Assembly (NCBI RefSeq): GCF_024213665.1
Contig: NZ_JANAVP010000026.1
Span: forward strand, 1-64,000
Reading direction: 5' to 3'
From: Streptomyces sp. A3M-1-3
GTDB lineage: Bacteria; Actinomycetota; Actinomycetes; Streptomycetales; Streptomycetaceae
Length of the DNA: 64,000 nucleotides
The position numbers and the translations under genes are program-made. Positions 48,601-56,292 of this stretch are shown here, piece after piece. Under the pieces are notes generated by a model. The model was not told the DNA's origin, ran no database searches, and saw nothing but the letters and a program-made list of their open reading frames with translations. How positions within the stretch are numbered: position 1 is the stretch's first letter; every line of letters begins with the position of its first letter.

Positions 48601-50811
48601 CGCCTCGGCGAGCAGCTCGTATCCGTCGATGTCTGCCCATCGGTGGCCGCCCGTAGCCAGGCCCGCGGCAAGCAGTGGCACGCTTGTATAGGGACTGATC
48701 TGCGCGGTCAGCAGGGTCAGGAGCACATCGCGCCAAGCCGGGTCATGCACAAACCGCTGGACGGCCGCGATCTGCTCTTCGGTGGGCAGCGTGGCGAGAT
48801 ACTGGCCAGCCAGGTAATCGAGCACGACGCGATGCAGGAAGCCGACGGACCCGGCGCCGTGTGACACGATCAGCCCGAATTCGTCTTCTGCCATGGCGAG
48901 GACTGCATCAGCGATTCTGCGGGCATCGGCTCGCTGATAGCCGAGGACTTCGTCGTCGGTCATCGACTCAACGATGAGCGTGCGCATCTCCGGCTTGGTG
49001 ACGGTGCCAGCGGGGACCTTGACGCGGAGGCGGTAGGCCACGGCGGCGAACAGCGTGGTCACGTCGCTCGCTGTCAGCACTGCTCCTCGGGCATGGGAGG
49101 CGCGCTGCCGCATCTGGGGATGCTTTTCAGCGAGCAGCTCCACGAGCCGAGCGTAGATCTTGAACCGCTGCCGTGGTAGGGGCTCGCCTTGCCATGTCGC
49201 GGCCAGCAGCGTCAGGAAGAGTGGGGACCTGGAGAGCTCGGCGAGTTCCGGGGTGGCCTCGAGTTGGTCGAGGAACGGTTCGACGCCGGCGCTCCACGTC
49301 GCCGGGAAGGCCGTTGCGACTTCCGACTGGGTGACTGGCCGGAGGATCCCGGCTGCGATCGTCTGGCGCTGCTGGTTCGTCAGCGGCGTGATCTCAGCTT
49401 GCGCCCACGGGCGCCTCCAGTTGAGCCGGTCGACCGCGTATGGGCGCGTGGAGAGGATCGCTGACGCCTTGGTACGGCCAAGGAACGCCTCGAGGATCCC
49501 GAGGGCGCGTTCGGCTGCGCCGACGTCGCTCCACTCGTCGACGCCGTCAACGAGCAGCAGCAAACGGTCATCCCGCAGTGCACGTTTGACCAGCGGCCAG
49601 AGATGGATGGCGCTCTGCGACTTCAGCCAGGCTTCGGCGGCCGAGATAAGCGAGTTCTCCGTCGACGCTTCAACGTGGCGGCACAGGAACCCGAATGGCA
49701 GCCAGATCGGCAGGTCGGTGGCGTGTTCCCGCTGCAACGTAGTCGACTGCGGTTGGGACGAGAGCAGGTCCGTTGCCATGAACCGCAACAGGCTTGACTT
49801 TCCCGCTCCCGGACGGCCGATGAGCAACCGGTACTTACCGGTGGCCAACCACTCGTCGGCAGCCGTTGTGCCGGCATTAGCCAGTGCGGCCTGGCTTCTG
49901 TGCTTGAGCAAGTGCCGGGCAGATCTGAACGACTGCCGGCGGGCGCCCAGCCACGAGGCGGTCTGCCCGTCGACCGAGCCTTCCGCCGGGCGTTGATCTT
50001 CAACAGTCGGCTCGGACTGTTCGGCGTCGATGCTGTCGGCCCGCAGATGATTGGGCTCGACGTCCAGGATGACGAACTCGCCGTCGGGCTCTGCGTTCTC
50101 GACCGGTTGGGCTCCGCCTTGTGCAGAGAAGACGGCGTGGTAGAGATCGCGCAACCCTGCGCGTAGGTCTCTGCTGTCCTGGTGTGGCAGGTTGTTTGCG
50201 AGGCCCTGGGCTGCTTCTGGGCCGCAGAAGCGCTCCACCCAGGTTCGGCCGAAGAAGTCATCGACGATGAGAGGATGGTCCTTCAGCAGACTAGAGACCT
50301 CCTGCACGCCCCACGGAACAAAAGTGATCTTGACTTTGGCCAGCCGTTCGGTCTGCTGACGGATCGACAGGTCCAGTTTGGTGTCCTGCAGGTCGAACGA
50401 CGTGGCGAAGTGAAACGACACCGTCTTGTCCGCCCATTCGCCCTTCAACAGGTCGTCGACGGCCTTCTTGATCTTGGCCGCGGTCAGCGATTCGACCCGT
50501 CGAGACTGCAGGGTGACGTAGTCCCGGCCGCCGGACTCGCCGCCCGTCAGGTCGAGCGGAAGTCGAGCGTAGGCGTCGATCCCAGCTTGGGCTTGGCCTG
50601 GAACACCGAAGAGCTTTGCGTACTGAACCGGCCTGACGGTGTGCAGCAGCCTGAGGAACAGGCGCTCGGCGTCGGGCCATTCCAGTTCCCCAATGGGCAG
50701 CACCTGCGCCCGAGTGTCGATCGGCGGTGCTGGCAGCTGACCTGTGGGGGCAGACCACAGGAGCGCTTCGGCGCGGTCTCGGCCACCCGCGTCGTCCGTG
50801 AACGTCATCAT
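45613..50811 (-). CDS. Giant STAND ATPase: nuclease-like N-terminus, NACHT domain, large repeat C-terminus
   Basis: A 1,732-residue protein. Residues about 40-190 resemble a PD-(D/E)XK/Mrr-type nuclease (GQAQAGIDAYARLP with Asp79, YVTLQSRRVESL with Gln102-x-Arg104, FVPWGVQEV). A NACHT ATPase follows: Walker A IGRPGAGKSS (331-340), Walker B LLLLVDGVDEWSD (418-430), and ILSTRP (452-457). From about 620 to the end there is alpha-helical, HEAT-like sequence with no recognised domain. Effector-NACHT-long sensor is the layout of bacterial anti-phage STAND proteins such as Avs. Target and activity are inferred. The ATG at 50811 follows GAAGGGA. Confidence 0.85.
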   Translation of the reverse strand: MMTFTDDAGGRDRAEALLWSAPTGQLPAPPIDTRAQVLPIGELEWPDAERLFLRLLHTVRPVQYAKLFGVPGQAQAGIDAYARLPLDLTGGESGGRDYVTLQSRRVESLTAAKIKKAVDDLLKGEWADKTVSFHFATSFDLQDTKLDLSIRQQTERLAKVKITFVPWGVQEVSSLLKDHPLIVDDFFGRTWVERFCGPEAAQGLANNLPHQDSRDLRAGLRDLYHAVFSAQGGAQPVENAEPDGEFVILDVEPNHLRADSIDAEQSEPTVEDQRPAEGSVDGQTASWLGARRQSFRSARHLLKHRSQAALANAGTTAADEWLATGKYRLLIGRPGAGKSSLLRFMATDLLSSQPQSTTLQREHATDLPIWLPFGFLCRHVEASTENSLISAAEAWLKSQSAIHLWPLVKRALRDDRLLLLVDGVDEWSDVGAAERALGILEAFLGRTKASAILSTRPYAVDRLNWRRPWAQAEITPLTNQQRQTIAAGILRPVTQSEVATAFPATWSAGVEPFLDQLEATPELAELSRSPLFLTLLAATWQGEPLPRQRFKIYARLVELLAEKHPQMRQRASHARGAVLTASDVTTLFAAVAYRLRVKVPAGTVTKPEMRTLIVESMTDDEVLGYQRADARRIADAVLAMAEDEFGLIVSHGAGSVGFLHRVVLDYLAGQYLATLPTEEQIAAVQRFVHDPAWRDVLLTLLTAQISPYTSVPLLAAGLATGGHRWADIDGYELLAEALAAGVKLTPKSQTSYTNQLVERVETHPSLRHRANLITALTGALANHAARTHLLPIMKRWLTAPRPEPSPTMWALRDLDIADDVAAEYLLWGIRHPEDNVKINAALAIARRFGGRSRLLDRLVAFTETGPSSATQASAILAIGNGWADAPETTRMVDWARVQPSRSLRLVGLHLLQRGTTSGDAALYRPEERDWLLSLLRREDLLSGPWPAADLVNIAATGDAQAAEFALETLQTNGRNGGDRGLAWTLACNAFAGDSRFKAWVAAELADPEEGGLILFDVGMIPQQWRDDPAFAQALHPYVDTGLRNIQPYRVAGLATALPPAEAQVVLLRGLDAARPYAAARTLVERYADDEYVRTVLSSRLRGDFAEAAPMAGVAIDVLGPREGFAVLVSLLRQSDAHAQTEERVVVAQAVADAWKQFETAVREPDAETESAREALASYDPAELAALCTAVSPHFLMWHVPAVINAWPEQPTVREFADKLIHDTRPISSGISDTIPAAILRAYCGRTDEPSLLIVNKTLNLLKHIEPELREVLAFELARSSLAAADLLGVMVAWKNEPDTGIRRNAFIGLIQSIKRHQQAHNNLMGSGAQTPEMEWLRGEITDELCAYGPELEERRQLAWIGMLMLGDLTLIDSVRETLGYPGVPGVRLDVLHDGDVDQILVDLVAENWEGLHAHFGDGIFERLNGKSDSQRRTASEERRHVMSALATVVSRYPTIAEMLRNEAESDADLRQDWGFLVWAKEENRGDEGVLRSIVAALNRTGHHRKDQVLDSVLDRDSWNVPDEVFKAILAEDAVDTRSGHAFVNEELAAYTQLFPADSLSIAALRDLETWFEADPATRERLDWSEMLAIAFGAAKPQDLPALATRAHTRIRMGLSDLYLPMFAKPLMRRLRVDADAIEAFKAALSDPMGIREDSPILAAPWDPIADAQPEAQKLQRIYLFAVVLRQAGALPQLDATEAIRVLESASPDTVVHNPFTNQEGPLCVAVLDLAAR

Positions 50812-52071
50812 CGCCGTCCCTTCGCTGCTGCCCGCCTCGGCTTCGGCTGCCAGACCAAGAACAGTGTCCTATGCGGTGAGGCGGATGAGCCGCTTCTAGC
50901 AGCAGGGGGCGGCGGCGATGCCGAGGAAGGGCCAGGTGGTTGCGAGGACCGCGCTTGTAGCGGGGACTGAGTCAGTGGGTAGCCGGGCAACTATTCCCGC
51001 TTGCGAGAAGCCCTCATGCTGTCGTGTACCGCTCCCAGCGGCACAGGGCTCGTGAGGCTGTGTTGTCAGAACTTGGCCGGCACTCCGCGGTGGTGGGCCG
51101 CAAGAGGGAGCTGACGGCAGGTGGGTGGCGAGCTGTTCCTGACCCAGTTCGTTTCGTCGTCGCCGATCCGAAGTAGGGCAGAGGCATCAGTCCGCAACGC
51201 TTGGGCAGTGGCGTCCATGCCTTCGGCGCCCATCTCCAGGCTTGCCTTGTCGGGGTACTCGCTATGGCTGTCGAGAGCCGGTTGGCAATGTTGAGTCGTC
51301 TGGGCTGCTTGCCCAGGTTGTGGCGGACTTCACGGGTGGTGGTCATGATGCTGTGGGCCTGGCGTGCACAGGCGCGTCGTGGACTGGGCCATTCGGCAAG
51401 TTTTCTGGGCTACTGCTATCAGAACTTCGTCGACCAGCTCTACCAGGGGCAGCAGGTCCTGTCCGGCGGGGGCGTAGCTGCATAGCGCGGACCCACGACA
51501 GCCGTCACGACCCCGCGCAACCCGCGCCTTTAGACATCTCTAGCGGAAGGCCAGGGCCGGAGTCGCCCCCTGTGGGGCGGGCAGAAGACTTGGTCGTCCT
51601 GCTGGCGTTGCAATGGAATACTCACTGAGATTCCGGATCTCATGTCCTTCCTCGGCCTGTGACTCCACTACTGGCCACGTTCAAGAAGCGCCTTGCACGC
51701 TCCCGCTTAGTGAAATACCCCGGCGGAAGTTTGGCATCGATGGGAGTGGCGCTGACCAACGCCAATTAGCCTCCCACCTGGTCGCGGGGACGCACTCCCT
51801 GGGAAGGACGGGGGAGCAGGCGCTTAGAAGGCACGTGCTCTATCCACTGATCTACGGGGGCTGACCTGCGTAAACGCACCTTCCAGGCGCTGTCCCCCAG
51901 GTCGCGGGGGACGCATGGGGGAATCGCGGTTTCCCGGTGGCCGGGGGACGCGGGCGCTCCTCGGTCGGGCCGTACGTAGGGTCTCACACTATCTTCACGC
52001 CCCCGAAGCCTCTCGGGGGAAACATCCCGTACCTCATCGGCGTTGCTGATCTCCGAGCCGAGGAGGGGAAG
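50812..52071. other. Gene-poor 1.26-kb stretch
   Basis: Only short, low-quality reading frames are present and none has a recognisable domain. The segment contains a tRNA half-gene (51820-51861) and two similar GC-rich elements beginning GGTCGCGGGG (51780 and 51899). It looks like an old recombination scar between the STAND gene and the nuclease gene. Confidence 0.5.
51820..51861 (-). pseudogene. 5' half of a tRNA-Arg (TCT) gene
   Basis: Read on the minus strand from 51861, the sequence is GCCCCCGTAGATCAGTGGAT followed by AGAGCACGTGCCTTCTAAGC. These are an acceptor 5' strand, a D arm with one broken pair and an anticodon loop CTTCTAA, so the anticodon is TCT. The T arm and matching acceptor 3' strand are missing, so it cannot make a tRNA. 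Such halves often remain where elements have recombined at tRNA genes. Confidence 0.72.
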
Positions 52072-52968
52072 GTGTCGGTCCTGAAGCTGTTCCGCACGGA
52101 CACGACGAATAGCGGCATGACCGAGGTCATGCCGCGTCTTGCTGAGATCGAGGCCGATGTGCAGGGTCTCGTCGAGGCGCACATGGAGACGCTGCTGGGG
52201 GTGCAGTTCCTGGCGAGCGAGTACAGCACTGGCCCAGTGCACGGGGGCCGGATCGACTCGCTCGGGCTAGACGAGAACGGATCGCCGGTCATTGTCGAGT
52301 ACAAGCGCGGCACGGATGCCGGCGTCATCAACCAGGGTCTGTTCTACCTGTCCTGGCTGATGGACCACCGGGCCGAGTTCGAGCACCTGGTCCGCGACCG
52401 GCTCGGGGTGACGGCCGCGGCCCAGGTCCTGTGGAGCGGCCCGCGCCTGATCTGCATCGCCGGCGACTTCACCCGCTACGACGTGCATGCCGTGCGCGAG
52501 CACCGGCGGTCGATCGACCTGGTCCGCTACCGACTCTTCGACAGCGACCTGCTCGGCCTTGAGACCGTGGCTGCCGTGAGCGGCGGCATGCAGGTGGCCC
52601 GCCGGGCACGGCGCCAGGCGATTACCCGTGCGGCGGCCGACGTCCAGGGCGCGGCGATGACAGAGTTGGCGGGCGCGGTCGACGAGGTCCTGCTCGGGCT
52701 CGGGGACGGCGTGAACCGGGTGGAGCGCAAGACCTACCGGGCGTATCAGCGGCTGCGGAACTTCGCCTGCCTCTGCCTGCCGCAGCGCAGCAAGCTGCTG
52801 GTCTACCTGAAGGTCGACCCGAAGGACGTCGACCTCGTTCCGGGCTTCACCCGGGACGTGTCCGGTCTCGGTCACCACGGGACGGGCGACCTGGAGGTTC
52901 AGCTCCGTACGCCGAAGGACGTGGAGAGGGCGCAGGATCTGTTCCGGGCGAGCTACGCAGCGGCCTAA
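52072..52968 (+). CDS. Predicted nuclease-fold protein with DUF5655-type C-terminus
   Basis: A 298-residue protein starting at GTG 52072 behind GAGGAGGGG. The N-terminal half carries a D...ExK nuclease-like core (GGRIDSLGLDENGSPVIVEY, then K) preceded by MEELLGVQFLASEY-like sequence, as in NucS-type and DUF91 proteins. The C-terminal half (RSKLLVYLKVDPKDVDLVPG, LEVQLRTPKDVERA) looks like DUF5655. It is common on actinobacterial islands. Substrate and role are unknown. A hairpin follows 104 bases downstream. Confidence 0.75.
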   Translation: MSVLKLFRTDTTNSGMTEVMPRLAEIEADVQGLVEAHMETLLGVQFLASEYSTGPVHGGRIDSLGLDENGSPVIVEYKRGTDAGVINQGLFYLSWLMDHRAEFEHLVRDRLGVTAAAQVLWSGPRLICIAGDFTRYDVHAVREHRRSIDLVRYRLFDSDLLGLETVAAVSGGMQVARRARRQAITRAAADVQGAAMTELAGAVDEVLLGLGDGVNRVERKTYRAYQRLRNFACLCLPQRSKLLVYLKVDPKDVDLVPGFTRDVSGLGHHGTGDLEVQLRTPKDVERAQDLFRASYAAA

Positions 52969-53071
52969 TCGCGTGACGGCACCTTCGCGGTGAGCGCTTC
53001 GCGGTTGGTCTGTGGTCGTCGGTGGTGCCTTTCGACGTACGGGCAGGTCGTGGCGGTGGACTACCAATGAT

Positions 53072-53110
53072 GCGCGGGATGGCCGGTTTGGCTAACCGGC
53101 GATCCCGCGC
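53072..53110. terminator. Hairpin after the nuclease-like gene
   Basis: Two 17-base arms, GCGCGGGATGGCCGGTT and AACCGGCGATCCCGCGC, pair with one mismatch around a five-base loop. It probably terminates the preceding gene. The rest of the 350-base gap up to the small peptide gene has no recognised content. Confidence 0.65.
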
Positions 53111-53315
53111 TATGTTGCGCCGGCCCCATGCCCATACGCTGCGCTGAGCGATACGGCCCGCCCGGCGGTGCCTCCTGCAGTCCGCCGTACGCCTCGGCAA
53201 CGAATAGCGTGCTCCGCACGTCTGTCCGAATCCCGCTCTACTGCCATCTGGTGGACGCGGGTTAACTCAGACCTTCGCCCGGAGCTGGGCGGTAGCGGCT
53301 GAGAGGAGAGCGTAG

Positions 53316-53492
53316 ATGGCAGACACGGCGCCCACGCAGCGAGCGGGGACGAGTCCCGCGCTTCTGATCGCTGTGGAGGAGTTGGCGACCGCGCACGACC
53401 GCAGCGAGTCCGAGCGGTCCGACGTCACCAGCTCGCAGAACAGCGCGGGCGATGACGGCGACAACCGCGACCTGAACCTCCCGAAGGAATAG
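53316..53492 (+). CDS. Small acidic Cys-free peptide, candidate precursor of a modified peptide
   Basis: A 58-residue peptide that begins MADTAPTQRAGTSPALLIAV and ends GDDGDNRDLNLPKE. The start ATG 53316 has AGAGGAG upstream, a proper ribosome site. The N-terminal half is helix-prone (LLIAVEELATAH), leader-like. The C-terminal half is polar, rich in Asp, Ser and Asn, and core-like. It has no Cys. It ends nine bases before a JmjC oxygenase gene, with an aldo/keto reductase and an APH-type kinase next. This arrangement resembles ribosomal peptide modification clusters, but no known class was recognised. Confidence 0.65.
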   Translation: MADTAPTQRAGTSPALLIAVEELATAHDRSESERSDVTSSQNSAGDDGDNRDLNLPKE

Positions 53493-53500
53493 GGGGACCC

Positions 53501-54712
53501 ATGGAGCACCGGCTCGTCACCCACATCGAGAAGGCTCTCGGCTGGGACGGGCCGGGTTCCGTGGGGACCGCGTTCGCACGCGGCCGTCTCACGGACCCGG
53601 AGCTGCCCGCACGGCTGTTGACCCCGCACAAGCTGCTGGACCTGATCAAGCGCCGCCACCTGGCCAATCCGCAGCTTCGCTGCTACGCCGAGGGCGACGA
53701 AATACACCCGTCCACGTTCCTGTCCACCAACGTCAACCGGCGCCGGCAGGCCGTGAGCCAGGCCGACATGGCGGCCCTCGGACGGATCCTCAACAACGGC
53801 GGCACCGTGGTCCTGGACCACGTCGACTTCTTCGACCCGACCCTGGAAGTCGCATGCCGGGCCCTGGGCTGGTGGTCCGGCGACCTGACCTCCGCCAACG
53901 CATACCTCGCAGTCGGTGAAACCGACGGATTCCATCTGCACTGGGACGACCACGAGGTCATCGCCGTCCAGCTCTCGGGCGAGAAGTCGTGGGAGGTGCG
54001 CGGCCCCTCCCGGTCGGCGCCGATGTACCGCGACGCCGAACGCAACCGCACGCCCTCCGAGGAAGTGCTGTGGAAGGGCACCATGCGGGCCGGGGACGTC
54101 ATGCACATCCCCCGCGGCTTCTGGCACACCGCCACCCGACTCGGCTCCGGCAGCAGTGGCCACTCGCTGCATGTGACGTTCGGGTTCACCAAACGGACCG
54201 GCGTCACGTGGGCCAACTTCCTGTCCGACGCAGCCCGCGCCGATGAGGCGTTCCGCCGCGACTTGGAAGGTGCCGAGGGAACCGCGCACGAGGTGCTGGC
54301 GGACAAGCTCAGCGCTCTGGCTGCCACCTACAGTCCCGATCGGTACTTGGACGAACTGCGGTCCAACACGCCGCCCGCCCGCCACATGCCCTATGTGACC
54401 GCCTTCGGCCGCCCGGCGGGGGTCGCGGCCGTCACCGAGTTCGCCCCCTCCATCGTCCGGTCTGGCGACAGGCTCCAAGTCTGCGGCGGTGGCAAGCGGC
54501 TGACCCTCCACGAGCGCGCAGAACCGGGACTCCGCGCGCTGCTCTCGGGTCACCCGGTCTACCTCGACGGCGCCGACGAGGACACCACCACCCTGGCCGA
54601 CCTGCTCATCACGGAGGGGCTGTGCGAACCACTGACGGAGACGTCGTCCTCGGGCTATACCGGTCTCGTCACCCCCGTGACGTACTCGAAGCAGCCGCCG
54701 ACCTCGGCGTAG
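53501..54712 (+). CDS. JmjC/cupin-type Fe(II)/2-oxoglutarate oxygenase
   Basis: A 403-residue protein with a JmjC domain: iron ligands His147 and Asp149 (FHLHWDDHE) and distal His209 (PRGFWHTA). The preceding substrate region is followed by a C-terminal winged-helix-like part (LLSGHPVYLDGADE). Relatives include ribosomal oxygenases and hydroxylases acting on peptides. The ATG at 53501 follows AGGGGG and lies nine bases after the peptide gene, so they are coupled. The likely reaction is hydroxylation of the small peptide (inference). Confidence 0.87.
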   Translation: MEHRLVTHIEKALGWDGPGSVGTAFARGRLTDPELPARLLTPHKLLDLIKRRHLANPQLRCYAEGDEIHPSTFLSTNVNRRRQAVSQADMAALGRILNNGGTVVLDHVDFFDPTLEVACRALGWWSGDLTSANAYLAVGETDGFHLHWDDHEVIAVQLSGEKSWEVRGPSRSAPMYRDAERNRTPSEEVLWKGTMRAGDVMHIPRGFWHTATRLGSGSSGHSLHVTFGFTKRTGVTWANFLSDAARADEAFRRDLEGAEGTAHEVLADKLSALAATYSPDRYLDELRSNTPPARHMPYVTAFGRPAGVAAVTEFAPSIVRSGDRLQVCGGGKRLTLHERAEPGLRALLSGHPVYLDGADEDTTTLADLLITEGLCEPLTETSSSGYTGLVTPVTYSKQPPTSA

Positions 54713-55500
54713 CGCGCATCGACACCGCCTCGAACTACCTCCGCCATCGCTCACACGAGGTACTGAAGACGGTGGCCGGCGATCTCCTGCCGAAACTCGC
54801 GGTCTCCACCAAGGTCGGATACTTCCCCGGGGAACACTCCCTCGCCCCCGCCCGGCTGCACGCCGGAGTCGAGCAGGCCGTGAAGGACCTGGGACGTGAA
54901 CCGGACACGGTGCTCCTCCACAACCCCGAGCACTCCCACCCCGACGCCGAGATGCTGGCGCAGGCGTGCGCAGTCCTGTCCGACGCCGCGCAGACGGGGC
55001 TGTGCGGGGGGTGGGGTGTGTCGAGCTGGGATCCGCGCCCGCTTGCCGACCTCGACGCTCCTCGCCCTGATGTCCTCATGGTCCGTTCAGGGCTAGTGGT
55101 GGGTGCCGACGCCCTCGAAGCGGCCGAGGCCCTTGTGACGCGTTGGCGACCGTCGCAGGTGTGGGGCATGAGCCCCTTCGGCGGCAGTACGAGCGAGGCG
55201 GTGTGGGGGAAGTTCGATCCGCGGATCTTCCTGCGGAACACCCCGCCGGCCACGAGTGCCCAGGCGGCGTTCCGCGCCGCCTACGGCCTGCCCCGGGTCG
55301 ACGCGGTCGCGGTCGGTACGGACAACGTCGACCACCTGCGGGAGCTGGTCGGCGCCCTGGCGTACGAGGTCGATGACCAGGTGGTCCGGGAGTACCGGCA
55401 GCTCCTCCAGGCCCGCCGTCAGCCCGTCCGAAGTTCCTTCACCACTCGCTCCGCCGTCTCCCGGGCGACCCCCAGTCGAGGATCGTCCGGGTCGGCGTAG
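54622..55500 (+). CDS. Aldo/keto reductase family protein
   Basis: A 292-residue TIM-barrel oxidoreductase with the catalytic tetrad visible: Asp34 and Tyr39 (RIDTASNY), Lys64 (VSTKVGY), His100 (VLLHNPEH). It starts at GTG 54622 behind GGAGGGG, inside the end of the JmjC gene (91-base overlap in another frame), so the two are coupled. The last ~35 residues are Ser/Arg-rich and overlap the convergent kinase gene by 82 bases. It could reduce a carbonyl formed on the peptide or another product. Confidence 0.87.
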   Translation: MRTTDGDVVLGLYRSRHPRDVLEAAADLGVARIDTASNYLRHRSHEVLKTVAGDLLPKLAVSTKVGYFPGEHSLAPARLHAGVEQAVKDLGREPDTVLLHNPEHSHPDAEMLAQACAVLSDAAQTGLCGGWGVSSWDPRPLADLDAPRPDVLMVRSGLVVGADALEAAEALVTRWRPSQVWGMSPFGGSTSEAVWGKFDPRIFLRNTPPATSAQAAFRAAYGLPRVDAVAVGTDNVDHLRELVGALAYEVDDQVVREYRQLLQARRQPVRSSFTTRSAVSRATPSRGSSGSA

Positions 55501-56258
55501 GGGCCAAGGATTTTCGCGGCGACGAACAGGGTCATCAGCTTGCCGTCCCGGCTTTGCAGATCGTCGCGCCGCTCGCTGCGGACACGGTCGGCCAGAGCGG
55601 GGACGGCGAGGGAAGCGCCCCACAGACTTGCCGCGTCCAGGCCGCACGGGGCCATGCCCCAGTCCTCCCAGTCGAACACGCAGAACACCGGCGCCGTCAT
55701 ATTCGCCCAGTTGAAATCCGCATGGGCCGGACGCCATTCGCCCACGGCCGTATCGACGCCAGGGAAGACGCTGTGGACCGTTTCCGTGACCAGTTCCTGT
55801 GTGAGGGTCTCGGTATCTGGTGTCGCGATCCGGTTGGTGTGCTGCGCGGCGAGGGCATCGAGGGAGGCATTCAGGGCGGCCCACCACTCCTCGGGCAGCA
55901 GCGGATCCTCCGCCACCACCGCACTGCCGACCGGCGCCCCGGGCAGCAGCTCGGTCTCGTCCGCGCGCCACATCACCGGCTCCGTCTCGTCCCGCCACGC
56001 GACGCCGGCGAGCCAGGACGGTTTCGCGATCCCGCGCAGGGCCTCGGCGGACGCGGTGCCGTCCCCGCCCTGAACCCCGATCCGGTCGAGCCCACGCCGC
56101 TCGACACGCACCCATGAACCGCGGTCCGTACGCGCCCCCACAGACCGGCGCTTACGCACCACAGTCTCGTGATCCAGGCGCACCCCCAGCGACCGCTCGA
56201 CACGGTCCAGTACGGCTTCCACGGGCTCTTTACGCAGATCCACAGAACGCAGCGTCAT
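55419..56258 (-). CDS. Aminoglycoside phosphotransferase-fold kinase
   Basis: A 279-residue APH-type protein with the catalytic loop HADFNWANM and the metal site VFDWEDWGMAP. It starts at ATG 56258 and has little ribosome-site signal (TTCAGGCGT). It converges on and overlaps the aldo/keto reductase. APH-like kinases modify antibiotics, metabolites or RiPP precursors. Given its neighbours, a role in the same peptide unit or as self-protection is possible but unproved. Confidence 0.82.
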   Translation of the reverse strand: MTLRSVDLRKEPVEAVLDRVERSLGVRLDHETVVRKRRSVGARTDRGSWVRVERRGLDRIGVQGGDGTASAEALRGIAKPSWLAGVAWRDETEPVMWRADETELLPGAPVGSAVVAEDPLLPEEWWAALNASLDALAAQHTNRIATPDTETLTQELVTETVHSVFPGVDTAVGEWRPAHADFNWANMTAPVFCVFDWEDWGMAPCGLDAASLWGASLAVPALADRVRSERRDDLQSRDGKLMTLFVAAKILGPYADPDDPRLGVARETAERVVKELRTG

Positions 56259-56292
56259 ACGCCTGAAACTACCAAGTCTGGGATGGCCGCAG

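Noticed and set aside
45613..50811. Naming the STAND protein as a specific Avs type
   Set aside because: The C-terminal sensor could not be matched to the known terminase- or portal-binding regions by reading alone.
51820..51861. A functional tRNA gene
   Set aside because: The T arm and the 3' acceptor strand are missing and the D stem has a mismatch.
53501..56258. Assigning the peptide unit to a known RiPP class such as thioamitides or lanthipeptides
   Set aside because: There is no YcaO, lanthionine synthetase, radical SAM enzyme, protease or Cys in the peptide; only the APH-type kinase is reminiscent.
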